NCBI GenBank assembly: GCA_017893485.1
Contig: CM030367.1
Span: 143,457,767-143,521,766, forward strand
Length of the DNA stretch: 64,000 bases
DNA from: Hemerocallis citrina
Taxonomy: Eukaryota > Streptophyta > Magnoliopsida > Asparagales > Asphodelaceae
Direction: 5' to 3'
Every line of letters starts with the position of its first letter. The first letter of the stretch is position 1. Made by a program: the position numbers and the translations under genes. A model generated the notes under the pieces. It saw only the letters and a list, made by a program, of their open reading frames with translations. It searched no databases and was not told where the DNA came from. Shown in pieces: positions 1 to 11,701 of this stretch.

Positions 1-872
1 CACGTTCAAGCGCAGGGGTACCCGTTGTTCCTCGCACATCAGTACAAAACTGATTATCTGCTTCCAAGAGTTCGGCTCATACTGCATCGGCGCCAAGGAG
101 GCCCAGTTCAACACTTCCCGAACAAACGGATGGACCGGCAGCCTCAGTCCAGAAATAAACGCGTCCACGGGAAAGACACAATACTAAGCAGACAGGGGAT
201 CGGTTGGGCGAAGAGTAGAGCTCGACAGCATCAATTCGTAACTAGGACCTATGTGGTACGCCAGCTGCAAAACCTCCAAGTCCCCGCCATCCAAGACGGT
301 CAGAATCGCGTCCATCAACACTCTCGTCGACTCGGCGAAGAGGCCTGCACACCAAAGAGCTCCTGGTCGGACAGGTCGTCAGGATATTGATGGAAATGCT
401 TCGGCTGCACGGGCGAACCTGTCCCCTGGCTCGAACCACCAGTCCCCAACCCTACCTTCCTCGGAGCCTTCTTCCTCTTCTCGGTTCGCTCCGGCGAGGG
501 AGTGAATAAGGGCCCCCGACCAGTCAGCATGGAACTCGGACCTGCCCCCTGAACCGTGGATCTCCTTACAATGCCGCCCTCGCCTCTCTCTCCCTCGATA
601 GCCAACTCCAAAACACGGACGTCGTCCGAACCATCAGTCGCTTCCTCCGACTCGCTGCTCTCCACCACGAAGGGACGACGAGAGCGCGACAGCCTCGCAC
701 CATGTACCTCCTCCTCAACCACCGGTTCCTCCCACGAAACCGTGTCAGAAGACTCATCAACGTACACTGACTCCTCCTCGAGTACGGGCTCCTCCCAGGA
801 CGTCGAGTCAGAGATAGGCTCCACTTCCCCCCTAGACGTCGACGCTAATGAGCCAGACTGAGCCCTGTCCAT
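1..872 (-). pseudogene. Antisense ORF of Tat element 1 (plant gypsy-type transposon protein), broken
   Basis: The reading frame runs opposite to the element, from an ATG at 872 leftwards. The N-terminal half is acidic and Ser/Glu-rich (DSTSWEEP, VYVDESSDTVSWEEP), like the start of the homologous frame of element 3 at 55670. Further left (about 1-170) the conserved block FISGLRLPVHPFV followed by NWASLAPMQYEPNSWK is readable, typical of the plant putative gypsy-type transposon family (Pfam PF04195, from memory). The frame is interrupted by stops, one just before the conserved block near 180. The function of this family is not known; it is carried between pol and the 3' LTR in Tat-lineage elements. 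It is not a host gene. Confidence 0.7.
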
Positions 873-2090
873 CTATGCCTAAACTAAGTAGACTTGCCAA
901 CTCACCTGGGGTTACTTTGGAAGGGCGAGCCTGGTACAGCAAGATGCAAAGATGAGCGCTGAAGTGTTGAAAAATTTTTTTGAAAAAGAAAGGAGTGGAC
1001 AGATAGGGGAAAGGGGGGAATATTTATAGGAGATAAAAGCGACTCCTCGATTTCCGCGAGTACTGTTCACCTATCTGACATGCAACTGCAGCCTAGGAAT
1101 TCGCGCCACATCCTCAAAACGTGCGATGCTGACATCATCCATTGACAGGCTGGCAGCCAGACAAGGAGGTCAGCACGGAAGAAGTATTCGGAGGAGGGAA
1201 CATTTTTATTTTCAAGATTTAAGGCGCCGTCCTCAGACAGACGCCCCGGGCTCCGAGACTGGGTCGGTTCCCCTTTCACCCGTGAGCAGCTCGGGGCTTA
1301 CAGCGTCATCGGCCGAAGACCCGAACTGTTCCCGGGTGAGACAGAAACCGCCTCAACCTGGAGCCCTATTGGGACGCAGAGTAGTCAGCCTACAATCGGA
1401 GAACGACTCATCTACCCGGGGCCCAAAGCTTCAAGACGCCCCCCTCGGCAAGCACCCCGGTCGAAAGCAGATCAACACCCAGAGGTCGAAAGAAGTGCAC
1501 CATTCCGAGCCAGTTGATGCAACTGCAAAAGTCCAGCCTACTCCAGCAACGGAACCTTCACAGTTGCAAACAACCGGCCCGGAACGCCCTTCATCTCTCT
1601 CGGAAGGATAGAACCTCCACAGTTGCAAACTGCTCACCCTTCGAAGTTCGGTCGTTGTCCCTCTCGCCCGGATCCCCCCAGGATCTGGCCGCCACATCAG
1701 GGCCATCAGATCCAAGAGAAGATCCGGGCGACAAAGAAACTACCTCTCCGACACAACCAGGGGTAAAAATTATCAAGAGACAGGCGTCCGCCGAAGCAGA
1801 CACCTTTAAGGGCCAAACAGACCACCCTTGCTTTGATCTGAACCACTACGAGAAAGAGGGGGGGGGGGGGGTACTTATAGCCTCCCCCAGGGGCCGGCCT
1901 TTATGACATGGGAAAAACCAAACGACGGAAGACCATGCGCCATACATTTGTTAGGCGGCGCCATTAACGCACCTAGGAAATAGGAACCTTGCACAGATCC
2001 CAGGGCGCCCCCAAATGCTCCGCAAAAACAACAGGCTACCCTACTCAAACAGCCCCAAGGCACAACGGTTCGCCCACAAACGGCCCGACC
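873..2090. other. Non-coding spacer of Tat element 1
   Basis: Between the antisense frame and the tandem array I see no credible gene. Short open frames here have no family signature and lie in GC-rich low-complexity sequence. A G-run sits near 1859-1871. The stretch just upstream of the antisense ATG (about 955-1030) is A/G-rich and would be its leader or promoter if it is transcribed. Confidence 0.5.
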
Positions 2091-2094
2091 CATA

Positions 2095-2860
2095 ATCCCC
2101 TCGCCAGCTCGAGGTCCGGTCTGGCACCAGGGCACCCCTCTTCGGAGGATCCACCGGCTGGCCATCACCCTTACCAGCCCATAATTCCCCCTCATCTCGA
2201 GGTTCGGTCTGGCACCAGGGTACTCTTCTCAGGAAGAAACAACGGCTCGCCTTCACCCTCACCGACCCGTAATCCCTCGCCAGCTCGAGGTCCGGTCTGG
2301 CACCTGGGTACTCTTCTTCGGAAGATCCACCGGCTGGCCATCACCCTTACCAGCCCATAATTCCCCCTCATCTCGAGGTTCGGTCTGGCACCAGGGTACT
2401 CTTCTCAGGAAGAAACAACGGCTCGCCTTCACCCTCACCGACCCGTAATCCCTCGCCAGCTCGAGGTCCGGTCTGGCACCTGGGTACTCTTCTTCGGAAG
2501 ATCCACCGGCTGGCCATCACCCTTACCAGCCCATAATTCCCCCTCATCTCGAGGTTCGGTCTGGCACCAGGGTACTCTTCTCAGGAAGAAACAACGGCTC
2601 GCCTTCACCCTTACCGGCCCATAATCCCTCGCCAGCTCGAGGTCCGGTCTGGCACCCGGGTACTCTTCTTCGGAAGATCCACCGGCTAGCCATCACCCTT
2701 ACCAGCCCATAATTCCCCCTCGTCTCGAGGTTCGGTCTGGCACCAGGGTACTCTTCTCAGGAAGAAACAACGGCTCGCCATCACCCTTGTCGACGCATAA
2801 ACCCTCGTCCTCTCAAGGTTCTGTCAGGCACCAGGGTACTCTTCTCCGGAAGATACAACG
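2095..2860 (+). repeat. Tandem array, unit about 177 bp, inside Tat element 1
   Basis: The phrase CCAGCTCGAGGTCCGGTCTG recurs at about 2105, 2280, 2458 and 2633, giving a period of 175-179 bp. Each unit also contains CTCATCTCGAGGTTCGGTC and a GGTACTCTTCTCAGGAAG motif. The last units (2770-2860) are more diverged. Non-coding arrays between the antisense ORF and the polypurine tract recur, with unrelated units, in element 3. Confidence 0.85.
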
Positions 2861-3011
2861 GTTCGCCATCGCCTTCACCTACCCATAAACCCTCGACAAG
2901 CTCGAGGTCCGGTCAAAGCCTCAGGACAACCCCACCAAGAAGGCCCTGTGAGTCGTCCTCCCATTTTTTTCCACAACCATGAACACTCCCCCAAGGCTTG
3001 CTCCCGCACCC

Positions 3012-3031
3012 CCGCATGAGTGGGGGGCTTG
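3012..3031 (+). other. Polypurine tract of Tat element 1
   Basis: A purine-rich run (GCATGAGTGGGGGGCTTG) lies directly before the LTR start TGATTGGG. It matches the position and form of the tracts of element 3 (57043-57055) and the nested Gag-only element (53708-53720). It would prime plus-strand DNA synthesis. Confidence 0.7.
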
Positions 3032-3033
3032 TG

Positions 3034-3822
3034 TGATTGGGTAAAAATGGCCTGAGGCCCAACCAGGGCCCAATACAATTCTCACTCGAAGAGGTAAAAA
3101 TAGCTATCTAGCTCGGCCCCGAACCACTTCAGGGTCGGCGCCGAACCTCCTGTTTGCCCTCACAGTACTGGCCTCCTCGTGCCGACGAGCCTTGGTTGTC
3201 CTCGGAGTCCGACCCGTGACAGTGCCACAGGCCGTCCCCCCTCTCCGGCGAAGCAGAAGGATGACCTGGCGCAGCCTAGGCCCTCCGATCCCCCCAGAAG
3301 AACAGGAGACCCACGATCGGCCACGACGGCTCCAAATACCACCAAGGGTTGCGCCACGTCAGCCCTATACCACTCCTGGTATTGCCACGTCTGCCCTAAA
3401 CCCCCTGGGCCTTCTGCCACGTCAGGCCCACGGGCTTTCGGATCCAGACCCGGCCCCCAAGTGGAACCAAACCCGGTTGGGATTCTCTATAAATACTAGA
3501 CCCACACCCACCTTTTGAGGTAATGAATCTTTTGCCACTTAAATATACCTAGTTATTGCTACTCTCTCACAGAGACTGACTAGAGCGTCGGAGGGTCCGC
3601 CACCGGGATAAACCCCGGTATTTCAGGACCGTCTGCAGGTACACAAGACCTCGGATCCGACCCTTCCAATCCGAGCCCAGCCTTCAACATCTTTCCAAGC
3701 TCATCGTAGGTCCCAGAAGGTCAACAGAAGGTCGGCAGACGAGCGGCATTCTCCTTCAATACAAATTGAGTCCGAACTCACACCTGGTGCATCCACACGT
3801 CTCCCAGAAACAAACAGCATCA
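3034..3822 (+). repeat. 3' LTR of Tat element 1
   Basis: The LTR runs from TGATTGGG to ...AGCATCA, about 789 bp. U3 has three CCACGTC-type motifs (3354, 3385, 3417) about 31 bp apart, then a TATAAAT box at 3488-3494. A CCGGGATAAACCCCGG hairpin (3603-3618) follows. The end CTCACACCTGGTGC...AAACA-GCATCA parallels the ends of the LTRs of elements 2 and 3. The exact first base (3032 or 3034) is uncertain because both start with TG. Confidence 0.8.
3354..3494 (+). promoter_or_regulatory. LTR promoter of Tat element 1: CCACGTC repeats and TATA box
   Basis: CCACGTC motifs at 3354, 3385 and 3417 (ACGT-core sites of the type bound by plant bZIP factors) precede TATAAAT (3488-3494) by 70-130 bp. Confidence 0.5.
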
Positions 3823-5399
3823 GTTAATAATTGATTTTTCCTTATTTATTTATGATATTTTAATTTTTAGATTTATTTAAATTAATTTGACTATTTTTAC
3901 AAATTTGTCAATTTTACACGTGCAAAACACGTGTAAATATTTTTGGTGCAAATATTCAATTTTATATTTTTATTAAATTCTCCTAATTATAATTGAGTCT
4001 ATCCTAAATTTTGGGATTTTTCTGAATAAAGAAACTATTTTATAAATACCTCGAAAGAAAGGGGCTTTTATGTAAAAAGCCGTTTTGATCTCAAATAAAT
4101 AATGAAAATTCGTTTTTACTAATTTTTGGACTTCCCATGGTTATCATTGAAATTTAAAATATATTTAAATTTTATTTAAAGTTGATTTAGTAAAGATTTA
4201 AACAAATATGGTGTTTTTGCAAATATGGAATTTATGTTGGATCTGGTGCAAATGTTTTCATAGAAGGTAAAAGTCAGATATTTTAATTGGAAAATCTAAT
4301 ATTTATTAGTAGATATTATTTCTGAATTTTCTGGATTTTTACTAATATTTTATGATGTATTTGTAAATATTACAAGAAGAAGGACTTTTGTGCAAAATTA
4401 CCACCCTGAGCACAAATCCGAATTTTTCTTTATTTCTGGGCTGTGCCGGATTGCTGGGCAACTCAGTGATAAAAAGATTTGATTTGGTTTTGATTTAGTT
4501 AACCTATTTTAACTAAAAAAGGGGTTATATATGTAAAGTTATATTTTGGAAGGATTCTTTTGCAAAAGTGTTTCAAAACCCTATTCCTTTCAATCCCGGC
4601 CTGTATAAAAGAGGGTGTGCAGCCGTCATTTGCTGCACAACACAAGTTTTATTATATTTTTATTTTTCTTGGTGATTGAAGAGGAGATCTTGGATTCTTT
4701 GCAAAGAGGGGATTCTTCATTTTGCTTCGTGATATTCGCTTGATCTCTCCAACTATGTGAGTGACATTGTTTTGTTTTATTTTGTTTTGTGTATGTTGTA
4801 GGTGAGTGATATAACTGTTTGGTTGTTTTGTTTGTTTCTTTTTGATTTGTGTGTGTCGTATGAGAATGATATGAATGTTTAGATTGATTTGGATGTTGAA
4901 TATGTTGGACAGATGAAAAATTGGATTTTTGAGAAGAACACTAGATATTTGTATGTGAATGATTTTAGATTGGTGTGAACCTAATATAAATTGTGAGTAG
5001 ACTTTTCTTTTGGATTATTGATTTGATTAAGTTTGACAGATGTTATGCATTAATTAAATTAAAGATGAGATTTTTGGACTATTGGTGAGTTGGATAAAAA
5101 CAACTTGGCCGTGTGAAGGATAAATTTAGTTTGTTTATGAATCAACTATAGAGAATAGTTGAGATTTAGTTGAGGAATTTTGTGAATGATTAATGGTTTA
5201 GAGGACCATGTTTTGAGGATTTGAGTTATGAGGATTTAAATTGGGAATTTGTGATTTTTGTGAAAGATGTTGTTTAAATATGGATTTCTCAAATGCTAAG
5301 TTTAAATCTAATTATTTTGGTATTAATAAGATTTGGAAAATAAAACAAAGTCATTTGATATATGACTGATTCTTAAAAATCCTAATTTTAACATATGCA

Positions 5400-5860
5400 C
5401 AATCTAAATTCTGCAGACTGTAGGCCGACAGTCGGCTGTTGTGAATTCTCAGTCGACTGGCACGACCCGACTGCTATGTTCTTTAGTTGTATTAAAATTT
5501 CTCTCTGGTAAGTCGACTTATGACTTTTACAAGTCGACTTATAATACTTAGAATATTTTCTTGAAGATTTCTGGAATTTCTCTCTGGTAAGTCGACTTAT
5601 GACTTTTATAAGTCAACTTATAACCCTTAGTTTATTTTCTTAAAATCATGGAACTTTCTTTCTGGACAGTCGACTTATGCTTTCTATAGTCGACTGGTAC
5701 CACTCAGATTACCTTTTTAAGTTACTGTAGTTTTCTCTCTGAGCAGTCGACCTATAACTTTTTTCAGTCGACTCATAATACTTAGATTTATTTTCCCAAA
5801 ACTACTATATTTTCTCTCTGGACAGTCGAGTTAACCTTTTCTACAGTCGACTTATACAGA
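5400..5860. repeat. Tandem array rich in AGTCGACT half-palindromes
   Basis: Five diverged units of about 75-90 bp each carry CTCTCTGG followed by AGTCGACTTATGACTTTT and a second AGTCGACT, so every unit contains two SalI-type palindromes. The array lies inside the long LTR, downstream of its TATA box. Confidence 0.7.
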
Positions 5861-6229
5861 TATATTCTTATAATTTTGAATGTTCTTTCAAATGATTTAT
5901 TCTCTAAATGTTCTAAGTCATAACTTATTATTTTATACCCTATCTTCTATTGAACATATATTTTCAAGATGTTAAGTTGAGTAGTATAAGATGTAGGATT
6001 GGTTTAGATATTTGAGTTTGAGTCTCTAGAGGGTGTGTGACCCTAGTACACCGGCGGTTGAGTTCATTATGTTTAGGCCTGTTGAGGCATTTTAGTTGTT
6101 CAGTTGTTAAGTTAAGTCCGGTGGGGTACACCAACTTTAGGAGATTCGTTAAGTAATTAAATAACCTAAAAATGATAAGGACAGGCACTAGTGGTGATAT
6201 GATGAACGGGAACATAGGTTATGGACCTC

Positions 6230-6480
6230 AGTATGGCTTTCGGTGTGGGGTTGATCTCCGGAATTATCCAGGTAAATTACTTGTGGTGTGGGATTTATCC
6301 CCGGAATTATCCAGGTAAATTACCTGTGGTGTGGGATTGATCTCCGGAATTATCGAGGTCGAGGCGACGCACATGTGGTATTCATGTGATGAGGGTCACT
6401 GCTGCGGTGTGAGATAATCCCCGAAATTATCCAGGTAAATTACCTGTGGTGTGGGATTTATCTCCGAAATTATTGGGACA
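6230..6480 (+). repeat. Short tandem array, unit about 45 bp
   Basis: The phrase GGTGTGGGATTGATCTCCGG followed by AATTATCCAGGTAAATTACC recurs about five times with small changes. It lies in the same long LTR. No reading frame is preserved across it. Confidence 0.7.
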
Positions 6481-7177
6481 AGGGCTAGTACTCACAGCTT
6501 ATCTTTATCTCGTAGTAGTCATCGTGTTAGGATTAGTTTCATAGCAGTGATTGAACCCTATAATGTGGAGACGTTAAGGGCTTGCACTGGACCTATGTAG
6601 AATGGGATGCATAGACTTCGACAAGAACGCATTAGAGAGTCCGCATATAGAATTTGTTTTTTCTTGACTTGGTTTTATGCATGTGATTTTTCCTGTTTTG
6701 TACACTTGACACTTAGTTTAGTTTCACTTGTTGTTTACATGTTTCCTTGCTATGTCATATTCTATGTATTCTTGTTTATTACATGTTGTTTAAGAATCCA
6801 TGCTTAATGCCCATATATGTTGTTTGCTTTTTATGTCACTCACACCATTTATGGCTGACCCATTTAGTTTTGGGGGTTAGGGATCATCTCTAGCCTCATG
6901 TGTTACAGGTTGTTGCTTAGAGCTTGGATGTTTGGACGTTTGAGATAAATGGATGTAATAGAGCTTTGTCTAATATTTGTAAAAGAAAGTGTTGTAAAGA
7001 TAGAAATTTGTAAATCAAGGTGTTTTGTATTCCGCTGTGCTTTGTAAACAATTAATGTAAATAAAAGTTTTAATTTTCCCTGTATTTGGTTGTTATATTT
7101 ACGATTACATTGAAGTTGATGCTGGAAATTGTGCCACGTATTTCTAAGATATTATATTGAAAATTCGGGGCGCTACA

Positions 7178-10100
7178 GGAGGTTTGCTTGCGGAGCCCTT
7201 CTCAGCGAGGAGAACCTTTGGCAAGGAGCACACTTTTTGACCAGGGTCAGGGCATCTTGCAACGTCATTGGCCAGTAGTACCCGTGATTCAAAGCCTTTT
7301 GCGCAAGTGCTCGGCTTCCCATATGGCACCCGCCAATTCCTTCATGGAGCTCCTTGAGAGCATACTTTGCTTCATCCGGGTTTAAGCAGCGGAGGTAGGG
7401 TCTTCCGTCCGTCGTAGTGTACGAGTGTTTGAAGAGGATTTCGCTGATTATGGCGAACCTCTCTGAGCGTACCCTGATCCGCCTTACCTCGGCTCGGTCT
7501 TCGGGGAGCTCTCCTTTGATTAGAAACTTTCTGATGGGAGTGGTCCAATCGTCAGGCTGAGCTCCGTCTTCTATACATAGGGTCTCGGGAAGGTCGATAC
7601 TCGGCTTCAGGAGTACTTCGATGAGAACGGTGCGATCGAGACCTTCGAAGGACGAGGAAGCTAACTTCGACAGTGCATCGGCCTGGACGTTCTGCTATCT
7701 TGGGATCCTTAAGACTGCAAACTCGTCAAAGGTTGCCAAGAGCCGCTGAACCACGGCTAGGTACCGGATCATCCGATCGTCACGGGCCTCGTACTCTCCG
7801 GTGATCTGATTGACCACGAGCTGAGAGTCGCTGAAAGCCCTGATTTGTCTGGTGCCTGCCTGGTGCGCCAGGGTGAGCCCGACAATCATAGCTTCATATT
7901 CGGCCTCGTTGTTGGAGGTTGGAAAGTTAAGGCGGAGTGAATATTGGAGAAGGAAGTTGTCAGGTCCTCGTAAAATGATGCCCGCACCACTCCCCGCTTT
8001 GCAGGAAGAGCCGTCGATGCAAACTTCCCACGTCTGGTCGGCCTCCCCACTTTCGGGTTGCTCGGAGATAGTGCATTCCGTGATGAACTCGGCGAGGGCC
8101 TGTCCCTTGATGGCTGTTCTTGGTTGATAGCCGATATCGTATTGACTGAGCTCGATCGACCACTTGACCAGTCGGCCGGAGCTCTCGGGCTTGTGGAGTA
8201 CGACCTTTAGAGGCTGGTCCGTGATGACCTGAATTAAGTGTGCCTGGAAATAGGGGCAGAGCTTTCGCGTGGCCATGACCAGGGCGTAGGCTACCTTCTC
8301 CATTTTTGCATACCTGGTCTCGAATGATAGCAAGACTTTGCTCATATAATACAGTGGCTTTTAGACTTCGTCTTCTTCCACAACGAGAACAACACTGAGC
8401 ACACTCTCCGAGGCCGACAGGTAAAGCCAGAGAGGCTCGCTTGGTTCGGGTTTGCTAAGGAGTGGAGGATTGGTGAGGTACTCTTTCAATTGGGTGAACG
8501 CCTCCTGCTGTTGAGTACCCCATTCGAAGCCTCCGGTACCGCACAAAGCTTTGAAGAATGGGAGTCACTTCTCTCCGGACTTGGAGAGGAAACAGCCGAT
8601 GGCCACCAGTCTTCCCGTGAGCCGTCGGACCTCTTTGATGTTTCTAGGAGGGGCCATGTCTATTATGGCCTGGATCTTCTCGGGGTTTGCCTCGATGCTG
8701 CGGCTGGCTGACGACGAACCCGATAAATTTTCCCGTGGAGACGCCAAATGCACGCTTTGCCGAATTGAGCCTCATATTGTGGGTCCGAAGGACGCCAAAG
8801 GCTTCTTCCAGGTCGGCGACGTGGTCCTGTCCTTGCTGGCTTTTGACGAGCATGTCGTCGACGTACACCTCCATGTTGCGATCGATCTGGTCCTTGAAGA
8901 CTATATCAGGGGGGAACATTCGGATATGGTTGTAGCCTGAGAAGGCGTCCATGAAGGAAAGGAGCTCGAGACCTGACGTTGCGTCGATCAGAGCATCGAT
9001 GCTGGGGAGAGGAAACAGATCTTTGGGGCACGCTTTGTTGAGGTCAGTAAAGTCTATATAGATCCTCCAGCTCCCGCTCGCCTTTCTGACCATCACGACG
9101 TTTGCCAGCCACTCGGGGTAGCTGACCTCCTGGATGAACCGGGCAGACAAGAGCTTGTCTACCTCCGCTTTTATAGCCTGCTACCTCTCCGCGGCAAACT
9201 TACATCGCTTCTGGACGATCAGCTTCGAGCCAGGGATCATGCTTAGTCTGTGCATGATCAGGTCTTCGGAGATCCCGGGCATGTCGGAAGGCTTCCAAGC
9301 GAAGAGGTTGACGTTGCGACGAACGCAATTGATCAGGTCGGACTTGAGGTCGGGCGCAAGGGAGCAGCTCACGTGGAACCACTTTGACTTGTCCCCTGTC
9401 TCGAACGAGACTTCTTCTAATTCGTCCGCTGGTTTGGGCTCCGGTTGGCTCCTTTCGAGTTGCAACTCGACCACGTCCAGGGGAAACACACCGCCCCGGA
9501 CCGCCGTCATATAGCACGATCGTGCAGCCTCTTGGTTCCACGACCCCGACATTTGACTCGGTGGGGAACTTCAATTTCAGGTGGTAGGCCAAGGGAACGA
9601 CCTGGAGGGAGCAGAACTCCAGTCGACCGAGGATGGCGTTGTAAGCTGCTTTGACGTTCACAACCATGAAGTCCATCGACTCGGTCCGTCTGTGGGGGGT
9701 CATACCAACGGTGACATCCAAGGTCATGATCCTTTCTACTGGCACCGGGATGTCGGAAAACCCGTGCAGGGTGTACCCGGCTGGCTTCAGCTTATCTCGG
9801 GGGAGCCTGAGGTTCTCAAACGCTTCTAGGAAGAGGATGTTCAACGAGCTCCCATTGTCCATGAGGATCCAATGGACCTCTTAGTTCGTCATGACGAGGC
9901 TGATGACGAGCGCATCACAGTGCAGGAGCCGGACCCCCTCCAGGTCTTCCCCTGAGAAGGAGACAGGGAGTTGCTGGACCTGGGGAGAAGGGAGGTCTCA
10001 GACGGCGTTTACCTCTCGGATGAACGCCTTGCGGAAAGTGCTAGAATTCCCTCCCATAGGCCCCCATGGACGCAATGTAGGATAGCTTGACCTCCGGTCT

Positions 10101-10388
10101 CTTCAGGCTTGGGGTCCCGCTCGGGACGCTGTTTGGGGGCGCGAGGAGGAGAAGGCCTCCGGTTCCTCGTGTCCCTTTGGTCCCAGGCGTCATCCCGGAG
10201 ATACCCTCATTGGATGAGGGCCTCAATTTCATCCTTCAGGGTCCGGCTGTAGTCGGTGGCGTGCTCATTGTCCCGGTGGAAGCGGCAGTAGAACCGCTGG
10301 TCCCTTTTCTTGTTGCTGTTCGGTCAAGGGGGCATCTGGACGAGCTCACCGTCCCCAATCGCTAAGAGGATGGCCGACACATTTTGTG
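7178..10388 (-). pseudogene. Gypsy pol of element 2 (protease, RT, RNase H, integrase start), broken
   Basis: Minus strand order: aspartic protease with DNGSSLNILF (about 9862-9830); RT from ARFIQEVSYPEWLANVVMV (9150) through FSGYNHIRM to YVDDMLVKS (about 8860); a first RNase H (about 8430-8100); a second, archaeal-type RNase H with IDGSSCKAGSGAGIIL (about 8020) typical of the Tat clade; then the HHCC zinc motif of integrase (HMGSRALAQKALNHGYYW ... KKCAPCQRF), cut at 7178. The frame has several stops and shifts. Compared with element 3, about 35 residues between QMF-type and VFKDQI sequences are missing from RT, so the catalytic YVDD is kept but the fold cannot be. It cannot be active. Confidence 0.85.
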
Positions 10389-11618
10389 TCAGTGGTGTGT
10401 ACCTCTCGAAGCGCGGGATCGGAGGGACCCTCTAAATGCCGGTCCCGTCTTTGGGATCTTCTTGGCTGGCTCCGCCTCATTGACCTTGCGTTTCCCCTTT
10501 CCCGAGACCTCTTTGGCGTCCTCGGGATTTAGTGCCTCCTCGATCCGGATGTACTTTTCGACCTTATTGAGCATGTCAGGGAAATCAAGGGGAGGTTTCT
10601 TGGCCAGGGACGCCTTCAGCTAGCCGTGTCGGACGTTGTGTCGGAACGCTGCCGAGGCGACCCCAGCATCGAGGGAGGAGACCAACCTCGCCTCTGTGGT
10701 GAACCTCCGGACGAACTGCCGGAGTGACCCCCCTTCCTTCTGTCGGAGGTCTAGTAGGGACGCGCTCGTCTTCTTGGCTTTCCTGTTGGTCACGAAGTGG
10801 GCCAAAAAATTGGCCTCCAGTTGGTCGAACAAGTAGATCGAGCCGGGGGCGAGCTTAGAGAACCATTCCCGAGCCGGGCCCCGGAGGGTGGCGGGGAAGG
10901 CATGGCACAGGAGGAGATCCGATGCGCTGTGAATCATCATGAGGGTCTTGAAACCCTCCATGTGATCAGCAGGATCACCCTCACTGCCGTAGGTCTCGAA
11001 CTGGGGAGGTCGAAAATTTCGGGGTATTTCTGCTTGTAGGATTGCGGCGGAGAAAGGAGGTCTGGTCGGCCTATGACCCTGAGGCAGCCTTGAGCTGCCG
11101 TCGCCGAAATGGTCGAGGCGGTTCTCCATTTCCTGTAGGCATCTTAGGACGTCCTCGTCATGCTCTAGCGGACGAGTTAGGCTGCGAGACTCGCTGGCTC
11201 CGGCATCTGACCTCGAGTGAGAGAGGTGGAGTTTCTTGTTGACGGGGGTCCCTAAGATGGCCTGCAGGATTTCGTTCCGGAAGCTCTGGAACTCACGGCG
11301 GGTGACTGGAGCTCGTTTGGCCGAGTCGCGTTGGGGTGGCGGCCTCTGGTCGGCGCGACTGAGCTCCGGCTCCCGCTCTCGGGATGGATGCCTGGGATGG
11401 TTCGGGGCCGAGTTGGAAGCGGCCCCTCCCCTGGTTCGACTGGCCTGTCGGTTCTGGATGACCCTACGCAGGTCGGTTGCGACCGAGCGAGAAGCGCCCG
11501 GCCCGAGTCCGAGGTTGACCCTCGGATGGTTGGATCCATGAGTGTCGGTGGGGACGTCATGAGGAGGAGCGTCCGGACAACGTGCTGAGGTGACAGCTCT
11601 TCTGGACTTGGGTGCCAT
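10389..11618 (-). pseudogene. Gypsy gag of element 2, one in-frame stop
   Basis: A capsid-type gag starts at the ATG at 11618 (MAPKSRRAVTS), after the LTR and PBS. The central retrotransposon gag region reads ETYGSEGDPADHMEGFKTLM ... PAREWFSKLAPGSIY. An in-frame TAG at 10620-10622 replaces a Gln found in element 3, consistent with a C-to-T change. The same frame then continues with KVEKYIRIEEALNPEDAKE to a stop at 10389. Gag would form the virus-like particle. An open frame starting further upstream in the LTR is not the likely start. Confidence 0.85.
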
Positions 11619-11680
11619 ATGAGCTCGGATTGAAAGGATGCCGTTAATGGCTGGGATCGGACTGAGGTCCGTACCGAGGT

Positions 11681-11699
11681 TTCCCACAGACGGCGCCAA
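11681..11699 (-). other. Primer binding site of element 2
   Basis: The minus strand reads TTGGCGCCGTCTGTGGGAA two bases after the LTR end (CCGCATCA). The same motif follows the LTRs of element 3 (38636) and, diverged, the Gag-only element (48471). Its first ten bases resemble a tRNA-Asp 3' end, a primer known for this clade; the tRNA identity is from memory. Confidence 0.75.
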
Positions 11700-11701
11700 C
11701 C

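Larger units (their letters stand above)
1..3822 (+). mobile_element. Ty3/Gypsy (Tat clade) element 1, 3' part only
   Basis: This is the right-hand end of a plus-strand LTR retrotransposon whose gag-pol part lies left of the window. In order it shows an antisense reading frame (872 down to 1), a non-coding stretch with tandem repeats, a purine-rich tract and a 3' LTR ending in GCATCA. The layout matches element 3 (38060-57665): the same antisense protein family, the same style of arrays, and an LTR with a TATAAAT box and the CCGGG...CCCGG hairpin. Assignment to the Tat clade (Grande/RIRE2/Retand-type) rests on that similarity and on the known antisense ORF of the clade. The target duplication cannot be tested because the 5' end is missing; GTTAA (3823-3827) is the expected right copy. 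Confidence 0.85.
3823..7177 (+). repeat. Long LTR (probably solo) of the TGTAAC...GTTACA family, 5' tip displaced
   Basis: AT-rich, non-coding sequence ends in ATTCGGGGCGCTACA at 7177, the same terminal motif as the intact 3.5-kb solo LTR at 59708-63222 (ATTCGGGGCGTTACA). Both share a CACGTG palindrome pair near the start (3917 here) and a TATA box (TATAAAA, 4604-4610). It cuts into element 2 at 7178, so it is younger than that element. Its first bases are missing where element 1 abuts at 3822, so element 1 probably inserted near its 5' tip. Length and ends suit Tekay/Del-type chromovirus LTRs; that lineage call is inference. Confidence 0.65.

Noticed and set aside
2095..2860. CRISPR-like regular repeats
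   Set aside because: Units are about 177 bp without spacers, in a plant retrotransposon; a plain tandem array.
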